From: DAOVFN01 sp964484305 | Lineage (GTDB): Archaea; Aenigmatarchaeota; Aenigmatarchaeia; QMZP01 | Assembly (NCBI GenBank): GCA_964484305.1 | Contig: CAZAEI010000035.1 | Span: forward strand, 1 to 8,808 | Reading direction: 5' to 3' | Length of the DNA: 8,808 nt | In this document: positions 1 through 5,742 of the stretch, one piece after another | How positions within the stretch are numbered: the first letter of the stretch is position 1 | Layout: each line of letters opens with the position of its first letter | The notes under the pieces: model-generated | What the model saw: only the letters and a program-made list of their open reading frames with translations | What the model was told of the DNA's origin: nothing | Databases searched by the model: none | Program-made: the position numbers and the translations under genes

Positions 1-116
1 TATACGGCCCATAGAACCAATATTAACAATTAACTTTTTATTCAGATATCCGATAGACGGGCAGCACAGGCAAACAATCTATAGAATTAACCATGCGGGC
101 TAAGCCCATGCAAACC

Positions 117-123
117 ATAAAAA
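117..123 (+). promoter_or_regulatory. Archaeal TATA box of the 76-aa gene
   Basis: ATAAAAA lies with its centre about 25 bp before the ATG at 145. This is the usual archaeal TATA-to-start distance, so the mRNA would begin at the start codon (leaderless). No Shine-Dalgarno sequence precedes the ATG, which agrees. Confidence 0.55.
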
Positions 124-144
124 GCCTGCCCCCATCTGATATTC

Positions 145-375
145 ATGGCAGTGATATACCTGAAAATCCGCCCCGGGGCCCGGAGGCTTGATGAAGGCTA
201 CATATCCAAAAGGATAAGGACTATGTTAATCGAGACCGGCACGCCTGCTGACGTGTCAGGAAGCATGTGGCATGATTATACCATCTCCGGCATCCCCGAG
301 GGCATTGCCGATGCCGTCTATTCAAGGCTCGAGAAGGAGCCCGGCTTCGAGCCCTACCTGGTCATGGAGGGTTAA
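145..375 (+). CDS. Small unrecognised protein, 76 aa, possible ferredoxin-like fold
   Basis: I do not recognise the family. The order of predicted segments is a strand (AVIYLKI, residues 2-8), a helix (about 18-31, ISKRIRTMLIET), two strands around the SGSMWHDYTISGI stretch (about 38-50), a helix (51-64) and a last strand (FEPYLVM, 69-75). This beta-alpha-beta-beta-alpha-beta order is that of small ferredoxin-like folds such as ACT or other regulatory domains, but it is inferred by eye only. There is no signal peptide, membrane segment or metal motif. The ATG at 145 sits 25 bp after a TATA box and has no Shine-Dalgarno site, as expected for a leaderless gene. A hairpin and T-run follow the stop. 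It uses AGG for arginine (also CGC and CGG) and ATA among its isoleucine codons, as its neighbours do. It appears to be a one-gene unit. A real gene is likely; the function is unknown. Confidence 0.7.
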   Translation: MAVIYLKIRPGARRLDEGYISKRIRTMLIETGTPADVSGSMWHDYTISGIPEGIADAVYSRLEKEPGFEPYLVMEG

Positions 376-385
376 GAAGGGAGTC

Positions 386-413
386 CACCTGCTCTAGGTG
401 CTGCTGAATTTTT
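386..413 (+). terminator. Hairpin plus T-run terminator after the 76-aa gene
   Basis: CACCT (386-390) pairs with AGGTG (396-400) around a 5-nt loop, and five T residues follow at 409-413. Archaeal RNA polymerase ends transcription at T-tracts, so the T-run may matter more than the short stem. Confidence 0.5.
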
Positions 414-500
414 CATCCCCTGTCTATTCCTTTGGAAAAAACCCCTCAAAGGCCACCTGTTATTGGGCCTGCTGGAATTCTGAAGGCAAACAGTGAAAGC
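414..500. other. Intergenic stretch with overlapping inverted repeats
   Basis: No gene is visible on either strand here. CCTTTG (429-434) can pair with CAAAGG (447-452), and AGGCC (450-454) can pair with GGCCT (466-470). The two stems overlap, so only one can form at a time. No T-run follows either stem, and their role is unknown. Confidence 0.3.
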
Positions 501-508
501 TTTATAAA
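501..508 (+). promoter_or_regulatory. Strong TATA box upstream of a long leader
   Basis: TTTATAAA is a near-consensus archaeal TATA box preceded by purines (GAAAGC), a weak BRE-like context. A start of transcription is expected about 25 bp downstream, near 529. The next convincing start codon is at 789, so this promoter would give a leader of roughly 260 nt, or a separate small RNA. Confidence 0.6.
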
Positions 509-580
509 CTAAGTTTGTCACTATCTGATAATTACAATAGTGTTTATCCAGTCATGCTTTCATATCAATATAAGTCACAG

Positions 581-603
581 CGAACTGAATCCGATTCGGT
601 TCG
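581..603. repeat. 23-bp near-perfect inverted repeat
   Basis: Eleven-base arms (CGAACTGAATC and GATTCGGTTCG) flank one central C; the only imperfection is a G-T pair. As RNA the tip must open, leaving about 8 pairs. As DNA it is symmetric enough to be an operator for a dimeric regulator. It starts about 50 bp downstream of the expected transcription start. Confidence 0.5.
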
Positions 604-772
604 AAACGATAAACCCAGAGAATTGGGACACTGGAACCCAGCCTGCAAAGCCTTAATTGGCCAGAAAGGGGGTGAAAACGCGACTGGAGATTACGTCAGT
701 CCCATTTGTTTTTCAGGCAGGAGATGAGGCGATTACTGTCGTCTCACGACTTCTCACGAACAACTAACCAAA

Positions 773-780
773 GGAAGGAG
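773..780 (+). promoter_or_regulatory. Strong Shine-Dalgarno site of the 259-aa gene
   Basis: GGAAGGAG lies 8 nt before the ATG at 789 and fixes that start. It supports translation from a leadered mRNA, unlike the leaderless first genes elsewhere in the window. Confidence 0.7.
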
Positions 781-788
781 AAAGGATT

Positions 789-1568
789 ATGGAAATGCAA
801 CTGGCTTTACAGTGTCTGGAAAAAAGGATGATGACCAATTACGATCACCCCGATGGGGAGATGGCCGCGTACCTGAGATTAATCTGCAGGCAGGGGCGTG
901 AAATGCAGAGTAAGCTCTTTGGTCATCTCATCCAGTTCCATGGGATGCTTGAACTCAATGGTGACCGCAACGACGATACCTTCATCGGCAACGAGAAATG
1001 GCAGAAGCAAGTCACCGGCATGGAGCCCAAATGGGAAGAGATCCGCGACAAGGTTCTCGGAGCCGAGACCCCCATGATGCCCGAAGGTGTCGGCAATATC
1101 ATCGCCGAGGCTGTCGAATCCGAGAAAATGGATGTCAAGAAGCGAGCGCTTCTGTCTTGGATTCTCAGACACGACGATTCGGGATTCGTCCCATACGTTG
1201 TCATGCCCAAGATTTCCATCAAGACAATGGAACTTGGGACGCTTGAGCTTTATGAGCTGAGCAATTCCGTCGAGGGGGCCCTCAAAAAGGTCAGAGCTAT
1301 CCGCAAATCACCACTTCTTGCCAGGGGCAGCCTGACAGAATCAGCAGCAATTCAGGAAGTCCTGAGCAAGATCAAAGACCCCATGAAGCGCGCCATTGTA
1401 TTGAACGATGCATATTCAGACATTTCCAAATACGGCGGATTTGAACTCCCCGTCGGGATTATGAAGATGTTAGGGGATCCCCTTGGGATGCTCGCCAGAA
1501 TTGGCTCCACGAGGGCACGCGTGCCAGATCTCTTTCCCCACAGATTTGGAGATATGCTCGATTTATAG
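789..1568 (+). CDS. Unrecognised soluble protein, 259 aa
   Basis: I do not recognise this protein. It has no signal peptide, transmembrane segment or cysteine cluster (only two Cys, at 9 and 33) and no nucleotide-binding motif. It is rich in Met and Lys and mostly helical by eye, with a charged N-terminal half (about 1-125) and a second part (about 145-259) with helices around 150-172 (LELYELSNSVEGALKKVRAI) and 184-212. The start at 789 is fixed by a GGAAGGAG site 8 nt upstream, and the gene ends in a strong stem-loop terminator, so it is a complete single-gene unit. Its arginine codons are mixed (AGG, AGA, CGC, CGT, CGA), whereas the helicase and lipoprotein genes mostly use AGG, so it may be a newer arrival. 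The long structured leader suggests that expression is controlled after initiation. The gene is real by codon structure and start signal; the function is unknown. Confidence 0.75.
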   Translation: MEMQLALQCLEKRMMTNYDHPDGEMAAYLRLICRQGREMQSKLFGHLIQFHGMLELNGDRNDDTFIGNEKWQKQVTGMEPKWEEIRDKVLGAETPMMPEGVGNIIAEAVESEKMDVKKRALLSWILRHDDSGFVPYVVMPKISIKTMELGTLELYELSNSVEGALKKVRAIRKSPLLARGSLTESAAIQEVLSKIKDPMKRAIVLNDAYSDISKYGGFELPVGIMKMLGDPLGMLARIGSTRARVPDLFPHRFGDMLDL

Positions 1569-1634
1569 TGGACGGTGACAGAGAATAGATCCGTCAGTTT
1601 GCCTATTGAAGCTTAATGGCCATTGAGTTTCAGC

Positions 1635-1670
1635 GGGGGTTTGATAGAAATATCGAACCCCCTTTCCCTT
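1635..1670 (+). terminator. Strong stem-loop terminator
   Basis: A 12-bp stem (GGGGGTTTGATA at 1635-1646 with TATCGAACCCCC at 1651-1662; one G-U pair) closes on a GAAA tetraloop, and a T-rich stretch follows (1663-1671, TTTCCCTTTTT pattern). It is the best terminator in the window and ends the 259-aa gene about 65 bp after its stop. Confidence 0.75.
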
Positions 1671-1717
1671 TTTACTGTCTATTAAACGGGATAAGTTATT
1701 CCGTCAGCTTACGCCTG

Positions 1718-1900
1718 AAAAATAACTGTCACCGAGCCTCTCGACCCCCTCTGGACCTCGGCCGGCGAGCGGGGCATCCTGGCCGTCCAGCTCTGCCTCT
1801 CAGATGAGATCCCCTTCGACCCCGGGCACCACCTCAACCGCGCGGATTACATGGCCTTCAGGGAAATGGTGAGGGGGGTTTGTTAGAGCGCTGTGGGTTG
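1718..1900 (+). pseudogene. Relic of the glycosidase-like lipoprotein gene (promoter box joined to last 50 codons)
   Basis: Bases 1734-1886 match 5491-5643, the last 50 codons and stop of the intact lipoprotein gene, at 139 of 153 positions by hand alignment. The reading frame is intact (EPLDPLWTSAGERG to MVRGVC), but there is no start codon for a whole protein. Of the 14 differences only three are silent, and nine residues change, which suggests loss of selection. Directly before it, AAAAATAACTGTCACC (1718-1733) is identical to 4190-4205, the TATA region of the intact gene. The relic is therefore a second gene copy with about 1.29 kb deleted between promoter and residue 424. The two deletion ends share only a short CC or CACC-like stretch. 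Similarity continues weakly past the stop to about 1900. The copies are now 2.5 kb apart, separated by unrelated genes. Confidence 0.85.
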
Positions 1901-1911
1901 AGGGGCGTTGG

Positions 1912-1918
1912 TTTTATA
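1912..1918 (+). promoter_or_regulatory. TATA box of the histidine-phosphatase gene
   Basis: TTTTATA is centred 24 bp before the ATG at 1939, predicting a leaderless mRNA. The C-rich spacer (CCTCCCCCC) has no Shine-Dalgarno site. The promoter starts about a dozen bases beyond the relic's end. Confidence 0.6.
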
Positions 1919-1938
1919 CCCTCCCCCCAATTATAACC

Positions 1939-2499
1939 ATGAAGCCCTTTGTCGACATCACCTATTTCGTCCACGGCACGTGCGTCGAGAACGAGAGGGG
2001 CATTGCCATCGGCTGGAACCCCGGCCACCTCTCTGAGCTCGGCCTGAAGCAGTCCAGGGAGCTGGGCGAGCTGGTAAGGGGAAGGCGCTTTGGTGCGGTG
2101 TATTCCTCGGACCTGAAGAGGGCGGCCGACACGGCCAGGATAGCCTTCAGTGACAGGCCCGTCACCCTGGACAGGAGGCTGAGGGAGCTCAACTACGGCG
2201 ACCTGAACGGCACGGAAAAGGACAGGGTCGACCCGCACCTCCTCGAACACATCGAGGAGCCCTTCCCCAACGGCGAGAGCTACACCGACGTGAGGAACCG
2301 CATCCAGTCCCTCCTCGACGACCTCCTGGCCACCTACGCGGGGAAGCATGTAGCCTTCATGTCCCACTGGGCCCCTCAGCTGGCACTCGAGGTCATAACC
2401 AACAAAAAGACCTGGGCCCAGGCCCTCGAGGAGGACTGGCGAGCCAACGAACCAAAAGCGTGGCAGGCCGGGTGGAAGTATAGATATGCGAAGGGTTAA
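1939..2499 (+). CDS. Histidine phosphatase superfamily protein (phosphoglycerate-mutase-like), 186 aa
   Basis: The protein belongs to the branch 1 histidine phosphatase fold, whose members remove or move phosphate through a phospho-histidine. The visible landmarks are the N-terminal H12-G13-T14, N18, the substrate-loop stretch G25-W26-N27 ahead of LSELG (31-35), SSDLKRAADTA with R61 (56-66), RELNYGDLNG with the acid E83 (82-91), NGESYTDVRNR (111-121) and the second catalytic histidine in FMSHW (H143). The usual arginine of the RHG motif is valine here (Y-F-V-H-G), so one phosphate-binding residue is missing although both histidines, R61 and E83 remain. The length (186 aa) is slightly short but complete. 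The substrate cannot be told from sequence: phosphoglycerate mutase, cofactor phosphatase or other small-molecule phosphatase are all possible. It has its own leaderless promoter and is convergent with the next gene. It is cytoplasmic, with no signal peptide. Confidence 0.85.
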   Translation: MKPFVDITYFVHGTCVENERGIAIGWNPGHLSELGLKQSRELGELVRGRRFGAVYSSDLKRAADTARIAFSDRPVTLDRRLRELNYGDLNGTEKDRVDPHLLEHIEEPFPNGESYTDVRNRIQSLLDDLLATYAGKHVAFMSHWAPQLALEVITNKKTWAQALEEDWRANEPKAWQAGWKYRYAKG

Positions 2500-2501
2500 A
2501 A

Positions 2502-2514
2502 GGGATTTAATCCC
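2502..2514. terminator. Bidirectional terminator between convergent genes
   Basis: GGGATT (2502-2507) and AATCCC (2509-2514) form a symmetric stem between the two convergent stop codons. As RNA the loop must widen to at least 3 nt. On the minus strand it is followed by TTTT, and on the plus strand by a pyrimidine-rich CTTCTC. It could serve both genes. Confidence 0.5.
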
Positions 2515-2525
2515 CTTCTCATGAA

Positions 2526-3209
2526 TCAAAAAGAGAGAAAAGTCCCGTCTTTAAGGGCCCTTCTTGTCCAGGCATCATCTTCCGCTGCCATCCTCTCTGC
2601 CGCTGCCCTTGCTTTCTGGGTTTCCTGCCCGTCTTCAAGGTCTTTGGCGACGTAAATCCCGATACTCTCCAACTCCCTTTCTGAAAGGACGTAATCACTC
2701 ATGCCAAACTCCCTTGCCAGATTCCTCGCTGCGATGTCGATTGACCTTAGAAGGGCAGCAACGGCCTGTCCCTGGTCTGATGCGAACAGTGTTGGGCCCT
2801 CCCTGCCAAAAAGGCCCCTCTCTGTGCAATCATAAGGGCCTACCATGAACCTGTAAACCCCCAAGTCCGGTTTGCCGTCACGTGTCAATGCCTGGTAATC
2901 CTGAGGACCAGCGGTGTCTTGGACCGCCTCCGGTGCCTTCTTCCTGTATAGCAGATAGCTCCTGTTCCCCTCGTTACGAACAACGAAACCGGCTTCCCCT
3001 TCTGCATGCCAGAGCTTCTCCACAGCGGTGTTGAATCTGAAGCCATGGTTGCCTTTGTATATCCTGCCCCTCTGGGCGAGATCAAAGCCGAAATCCGAGA
3101 AGATTGCTGACAGGCCACCGCCGTCTGGCATGATGATGTACCCGCCCCTTCCGAATTCCTGGGCAATCTCCCTGTAGTTCCTGTCTGTGACTTCAGTAAA
3201 ATCCGGCAT
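2526..3209 (-). CDS. Unrecognised protein, 227 aa
   Basis: I do not recognise the family. The N-terminal part (residues 1-91) has alternating strand-like segments, with GGYIIMPDGGG at 22-32, a SAIFSDFGFDLAQRGR stretch (34-49), KGNHGFRFN (52-60) and a strand pair FVVRNEGNRSYLLYRKK (75-91). The middle (about 92-145) looks less ordered and contains the only cysteine, C128. The C-terminal third is helical, with AVAALLRSIDIAARNLAREFG (149-169) and a charged helix (about 193-221) rich in Glu, Lys, Ala and Arg that could be a coiled coil. There is no signal peptide or membrane helix. The ATG at 3209 lies 25 bp after a minus-strand TATA box (leaderless). The gene is divergent from the HEAT-repeat gene, with 147 bp holding both promoters, and convergent with the phosphatase gene, with 26 bp between stops. 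Codon use is typical of the window. The function is unknown. Confidence 0.75.
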   Translation of the reverse strand: MPDFTEVTDRNYREIAQEFGRGGYIIMPDGGGLSAIFSDFGFDLAQRGRIYKGNHGFRFNTAVEKLWHAEGEAGFVVRNEGNRSYLLYRKKAPEAVQDTAGPQDYQALTRDGKPDLGVYRFMVGPYDCTERGLFGREGPTLFASDQGQAVAALLRSIDIAARNLAREFGMSDYVLSERELESIGIYVAKDLEDGQETQKARAAAERMAAEDDAWTRRALKDGTFLSF

Positions 3210-3230
3210 AAGATTAGTCGGAAGGAAAGA

Positions 3231-3237
3231 ATTTAAG
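3231..3237 (-). promoter_or_regulatory. TATA box of the 227-aa minus-strand gene
   Basis: On the minus strand this reads CTTAAAT, centred 25 bp before the ATG at 3209. It predicts a leaderless start, consistent with the lack of a Shine-Dalgarno site. Confidence 0.55.
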
Positions 3238-3328
3238 GATGTTGTTAAGGAACAGCCCTGACCGGGGGCGCCTGCTTTAAGGAGTTGGGACGGGTTGAAG
3301 AACCTTATATCCTTTGACTCCCGTAAGG

Positions 3329-3336
3329 ATTTAATG
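3329..3336 (+). promoter_or_regulatory. TATA box of the HEAT-repeat gene
   Basis: ATTTAATG is centred about 25 bp before the ATG at 3357. A second A/T stretch (TTATAT, 3304-3309) lies 48-53 bp upstream of the ATG and would give a leader of about 25 nt. The nearer one fits the pattern of the other genes. Confidence 0.5.
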
Positions 3337-3356
3337 CTTTTTCATAACATTTATGA

Positions 3357-4148
3357 ATGGCGACTGCCACGTTTGCTGACATCGTGAGGGAGGCGTCCCC
3401 CAGGAGCAGGACCGTCAACTGCGGCGGATTGGTAACCGATTCCTATGTCCAGGACGGCACAATTTACGTAAGGAGCCTTAAGCACGGGGGACTGTTCGTC
3501 CCGGGCAGCGTATTGGGAATGGAAAAAATCAGGAGTCACCTCGAGGAAACCTATGAAAGGAAGCTGTTGGCCCTGGAAAACGCGGAGCTTTACCGGATGG
3601 CGATAATCGATGAGCTTATCCCTGCCGGCTATTTTGAAGGCTCTCATCTCCTGCTGAATCACGATTTGTATTTCTGCAGGCAGGACATGATAAAGATGCT
3701 CGGGGAGATAGGATATGGCCCGGCCTGCCCTGAAATAAGGGAGGCGATGCTGCGTGACCTTCGAAACGAGATACGGGAGGAAGCCATTAAGGCTCTCGGG
3801 AAGATAGGCGACAAGAACTATACAAAGGACCTGGTTAAGCTGGCAGAGGACGGGAGCAACCCCCTTTCCCGTGCTGCCCTGGCGGCGCTTGGTGACATGA
3901 GGGACGAATCGACCCTGCCCCTTCTGGAGGACAGGCTCAATGAGGGGATACGCAATTATTATCGTGGGGTCCTGTTTGATGACAGTGACCTCGTGTGGAA
4001 GGGCATGAGTGATACCTGGGAAATGGTCAGGATATTGAGAAGGTTCGGGGGGAAGGCAAACGACATCATCAGGGAGACAGGAAAGAACTATGAGTCTGCA
4101 ATAACATGGTCCGTTGGCAAGGGAATCGAATATTCCCGGCTGGACTAG
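3357..4148 (+). CDS. HEAT-repeat (PBS-lyase-like) protein, 263 aa
   Basis: The C-terminal part carries HEAT/PBS-lyase-type helical pairs: about 107-136 (RQDMIKMLGEIGYGPACPEI), 137-166 (REEAIKALGKIGDKNYTKDL) and 167-197 (SRAALAALGDMRDESTLPLL). Each has the typical Ala-Leu-Gly-X-Ile/Met turn, then an aspartate or similar residue and an adjacent helix. Such repeats build a curved scaffold for protein binding and occur in chaperone-like or regulatory factors; no enzymatic centre is visible. The N-terminal region (1-56) has strand-like segments (VNCGGLVTDSYVQDGTIYVRS), and residues 57-100 form a long helical stretch with ERKLLALENAELYRMAIIDEL. The end (200-263) is not repeat-like. It has no signal peptide and is presumably cytoplasmic. 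The start at 3357 follows a TATA box at leaderless distance, and ATG TTT or GTG alternatives are absent. The lipoprotein gene follows after 73 bp with its own promoter. The partner is unknown. Confidence 0.8.
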   Translation: MATATFADIVREASPRSRTVNCGGLVTDSYVQDGTIYVRSLKHGGLFVPGSVLGMEKIRSHLEETYERKLLALENAELYRMAIIDELIPAGYFEGSHLLLNHDLYFCRQDMIKMLGEIGYGPACPEIREAMLRDLRNEIREEAIKALGKIGDKNYTKDLVKLAEDGSNPLSRAALAALGDMRDESTLPLLEDRLNEGIRNYYRGVLFDDSDLVWKGMSDTWEMVRILRRFGGKANDIIRETGKNYESAITWSVGKGIEYSRLD

Positions 4149-4187
4149 AGGGGGGATTGCAATTTGGTTCGTATGGGCCGGCCGGGG

Positions 4188-4196
4188 TTAAAAATA
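4188..4196 (+). promoter_or_regulatory. TATA box of the lipoprotein gene; its sequence is shared with the relic
   Basis: TTAAAAATA is centred about 30 bp before the ATG at 4222, giving a leader of only a few bases. The 16-bp sequence at 4190-4205 is repeated exactly at 1718-1733 before the relic, which supports its being a true promoter element that was duplicated with the gene. Confidence 0.55.
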
Positions 4197-4221
4197 ACTG
4201 TCACCTCGTACAATTATTAGC

Positions 4222-5643
4222 ATGAGACTCCTTGCCCCCACACTCCTCGTAATCCTTGCCTCGGGCTGCACCCTTCAGGGTGAACGGGAGGGCACAGGCA
4301 CCCCGGGCCCCGGGCACACGGAGCTGGGCCCTGTGATGGGCGGCATACTCTTGAGCGAGTCCCCTGACACAGGGCTCTTCTCATCCATGATAGCGAGCCT
4401 CGCCGAGGGCGACTCCGCGGGATACCTCAGCGACCTCGCCCTGGCCGAATCCCTGGTGGAACCGGCCCTCCTGACCAGCGTCACCATACCCGGCACGAGG
4501 GATGACGGCTTCTACCGGGGGATATACCTCAACGACATGAGGGATGCCCGCTACGCCCTCGCCAACGTGGACATGCTCAAGTCAGCCGGCGCGGACACCA
4601 TCCTCCTGGAGGTCCAGTACGGCGTGAACTCCTCCGGGGGCATATACGTCCCTGGCGAGGAGGTCTACCTCTTCTACATCAGCGCCTTCCAGAGGTCCGG
4701 GTTCAGGCTCTGGCTGGCCATGGGCCACACAGCCTATGACTTCCCCTACAGGCACGACAGCCACAGCAGGATTCCCCTCGGGAACCAGTCCGAGCTCCTC
4801 GGGATGGTGAAGCCCGTGATGCTCAGGTGGGCAGGCATAGCCGAGAGGTACGGCGTGGACACCTTCATACCCTCAGAGGAGGCCAACACCATGCTGGTTA
4901 CAGAGGGCTATGGGGGGACAGACCTCTGCCAGCCCGAGAGGGAGCTCCTGAGCCAGTGGATGCAGGAGATATTGCCCGGCATAAGGTCCAGGTTCTCGGG
5001 CAGGGTGGGATTCGCCACCAATGACGGCGGGCCGTGCGAGCGCCTCGATGCCATGGAGGGGTGGATGCTGGAGGGCCCGGACTTCAACTACACCGGCTAT
5101 GATTTCGTGGTCAGGAAGTTCCCCTTCAGGAGCGTCTTCGAGACCGACGAGGCCTGGGAGGAGATGGCGGCCACGAGCGTGCCTGACATGCTCCGCATAT
5201 CAGGGAGGGACGGCACCCTGGGCCTCGTCCTCTACGAGACGGGGGGCAGCGTGGGCAGGCCCCTTGACGAGGGCTTCGCGGGCAGCCTCCCGGTGAGGGA
5301 TGTCGGCGAGGCCCACCAGGGGGAGAGCTACGAGAGAATCTTCGACATAGCCCGGGACAACCCCGGGATAGTGGGGCTCTTCTTCAAGCTCTCGGAGGCC
5401 CAGCCCCACGAGCCCTCCTGGAACCCCTTCGGGAGGCCCGCCGAGGGCGTCCTCAGGGCCAACTTCGCCGCGAACGGCACCCTTCCCCCCGAGGCCCTTG
5501 ACTCCCTCTGGACCTCGGCCGGCGAGCGGGGCATCCTGGCCGTCCAGCTCTGCCTCTCAGAGGAAATCCCCTTCGACCCCGAGCACGACCTGAACCACGC
5601 GGAGTACATGGACTTCAGGGGCATGGTGAGGGGGGTTTGTTAG
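4222..5643 (+). CDS. Secreted lipoprotein with a probable clan GH-A glycoside hydrolase TIM barrel, 473 aa
   Basis: The N-terminus is a lipoprotein signal: M1-R2, a hydrophobic core and the lipobox LASGC (12-16), so C16 would be lipid-anchored outside the membrane after cleavage. A Gly/Pro/Thr-rich linker (17-40) follows. The rest reads as a TIM barrel. Strands are at SVTIPG (86-91), TILLEVQYGV (126-135), FRLWLAMGH (161-169), VDTFIPSEEA (212-221), RVGFATNDG (261-269), YTGYDFVV (290-297), LGLVLYETGG (333-342) and IVGLFFKLSE (383-392). Acidic residues at the end of strand 4 (E219 or E220) and strand 7 (E339) sit where clan GH-A glycosidases carry the acid/base and the nucleophile. The family and substrate are unassigned; a polysaccharide-processing role at the cell surface is inference. 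Cys residues at 236, 272, 444 and 473 could form disulfides. A tail copy survives as a relic at 1734-1886. The codon use is GC-rich and AGG-rich. Confidence 0.75.
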   Translation: MRLLAPTLLVILASGCTLQGEREGTGTPGPGHTELGPVMGGILLSESPDTGLFSSMIASLAEGDSAGYLSDLALAESLVEPALLTSVTIPGTRDDGFYRGIYLNDMRDARYALANVDMLKSAGADTILLEVQYGVNSSGGIYVPGEEVYLFYISAFQRSGFRLWLAMGHTAYDFPYRHDSHSRIPLGNQSELLGMVKPVMLRWAGIAERYGVDTFIPSEEANTMLVTEGYGGTDLCQPERELLSQWMQEILPGIRSRFSGRVGFATNDGGPCERLDAMEGWMLEGPDFNYTGYDFVVRKFPFRSVFETDEAWEEMAATSVPDMLRISGRDGTLGLVLYETGGSVGRPLDEGFAGSLPVRDVGEAHQGESYERIFDIARDNPGIVGLFFKLSEAQPHEPSWNPFGRPAEGVLRANFAANGTLPPEALDSLWTSAGERGILAVQLCLSEEIPFDPEHDLNHAEYMDFRGMVRGVC

Positions 5644-5685
5644 GGCGATGTGTTGGCTGAAAGGGTTAAAAACGCCCAGTTCTAC

Positions 5686-5712
5686 CGGAAAACGGAAAGC
5701 TCCTATCCATAA
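5686..5712 (+). promoter_or_regulatory. Conserved upstream element, copy 1 (helicase promoter)
   Basis: This 27-bp element contains two CGGAA-type half-sites (CGGAAAACGGAAA) followed by TCCTATCCATAA. It matches 7516-7543 with one gap and two mismatches. It ends 3 bp before the helicase TATA box, the place where BRE or activator sites lie in archaeal promoters. It is a likely binding site for a regulator not identified here. Confidence 0.5.
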
Positions 5713-5715
5713 GCC

Positions 5716-5723
5716 TAAAATAA
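5716..5723 (+). promoter_or_regulatory. TATA box of the helicase gene
   Basis: TAAAATAA is centred about 24 bp before the ATG at 5743, so the mRNA would be leaderless. No Shine-Dalgarno site is present (ACATTTAGTGT precedes the ATG). Confidence 0.6.
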
Positions 5724-5742
5724 TTGAAACGACATTTAGTGT

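Larger units (their letters stand above)
529..788 (+). ncRNA. Candidate structured 5' leader or small RNA
   Basis: This stretch lies between the TATA box at 501-508 and the ATG at 789. It holds three hairpins. The first (581-603) has 11-bp arms, CGAACTGAATC and GATTCGGTTCG, with one G-U pair. The second, GACTG (682-686) with CAGTC (697-701), is followed by a T-rich stretch ending in TTTTT (709-713), like a terminator or attenuator. The third, TGAGGCGA (725-732) with TCGTCTCA (739-746), has an 8-bp stem and 6-nt loop, and its 3' arm overlaps an 8-bp direct repeat TCTCACGA (742-749 and 752-759). The other first genes here appear leaderless, so a long structured leader is out of character. It could be a regulatory leader of the 259-aa gene, an independent small RNA ending near 713, or a small ORF (ATG at 554, 57 codons to 727). 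I match it to no known riboswitch. Confidence 0.35.

Noticed and set aside
599..610. A tRNA T-loop-like sequence GGTTCGAAAC
   Set aside because: The flanks do not pair as a T-stem, and no acceptor stem, anticodon arm or D-loop is present nearby.
515..727. A 70-codon frame starting with TTG
   Set aside because: The TTG at 515 lies before the expected transcription start near 529, and there is no Shine-Dalgarno site. The stretch is better explained as structured RNA. A shorter 57-codon frame from ATG 554 stays possible but has no supporting signal.
1589..1716. Short direct repeat TCCGTCAG(T/C)TT at about 1590 and 1700
   Set aside because: Only about 11 bp agree, and nothing between suggests an insertion. 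A chance match or a minor trace of rearrangement is more likely.
1616..1807. A 63-codon frame running through the terminator into the relic
   Set aside because: It crosses a strong stem-loop terminator and reads the relic out of its own frame.
1858..2529. A 223-codon minus-strand frame over the histidine phosphatase gene
   Set aside because: It is antisense to a gene with a promoter and catalytic motifs, and its translation is Gly/Pro/Val-rich low-complexity sequence.
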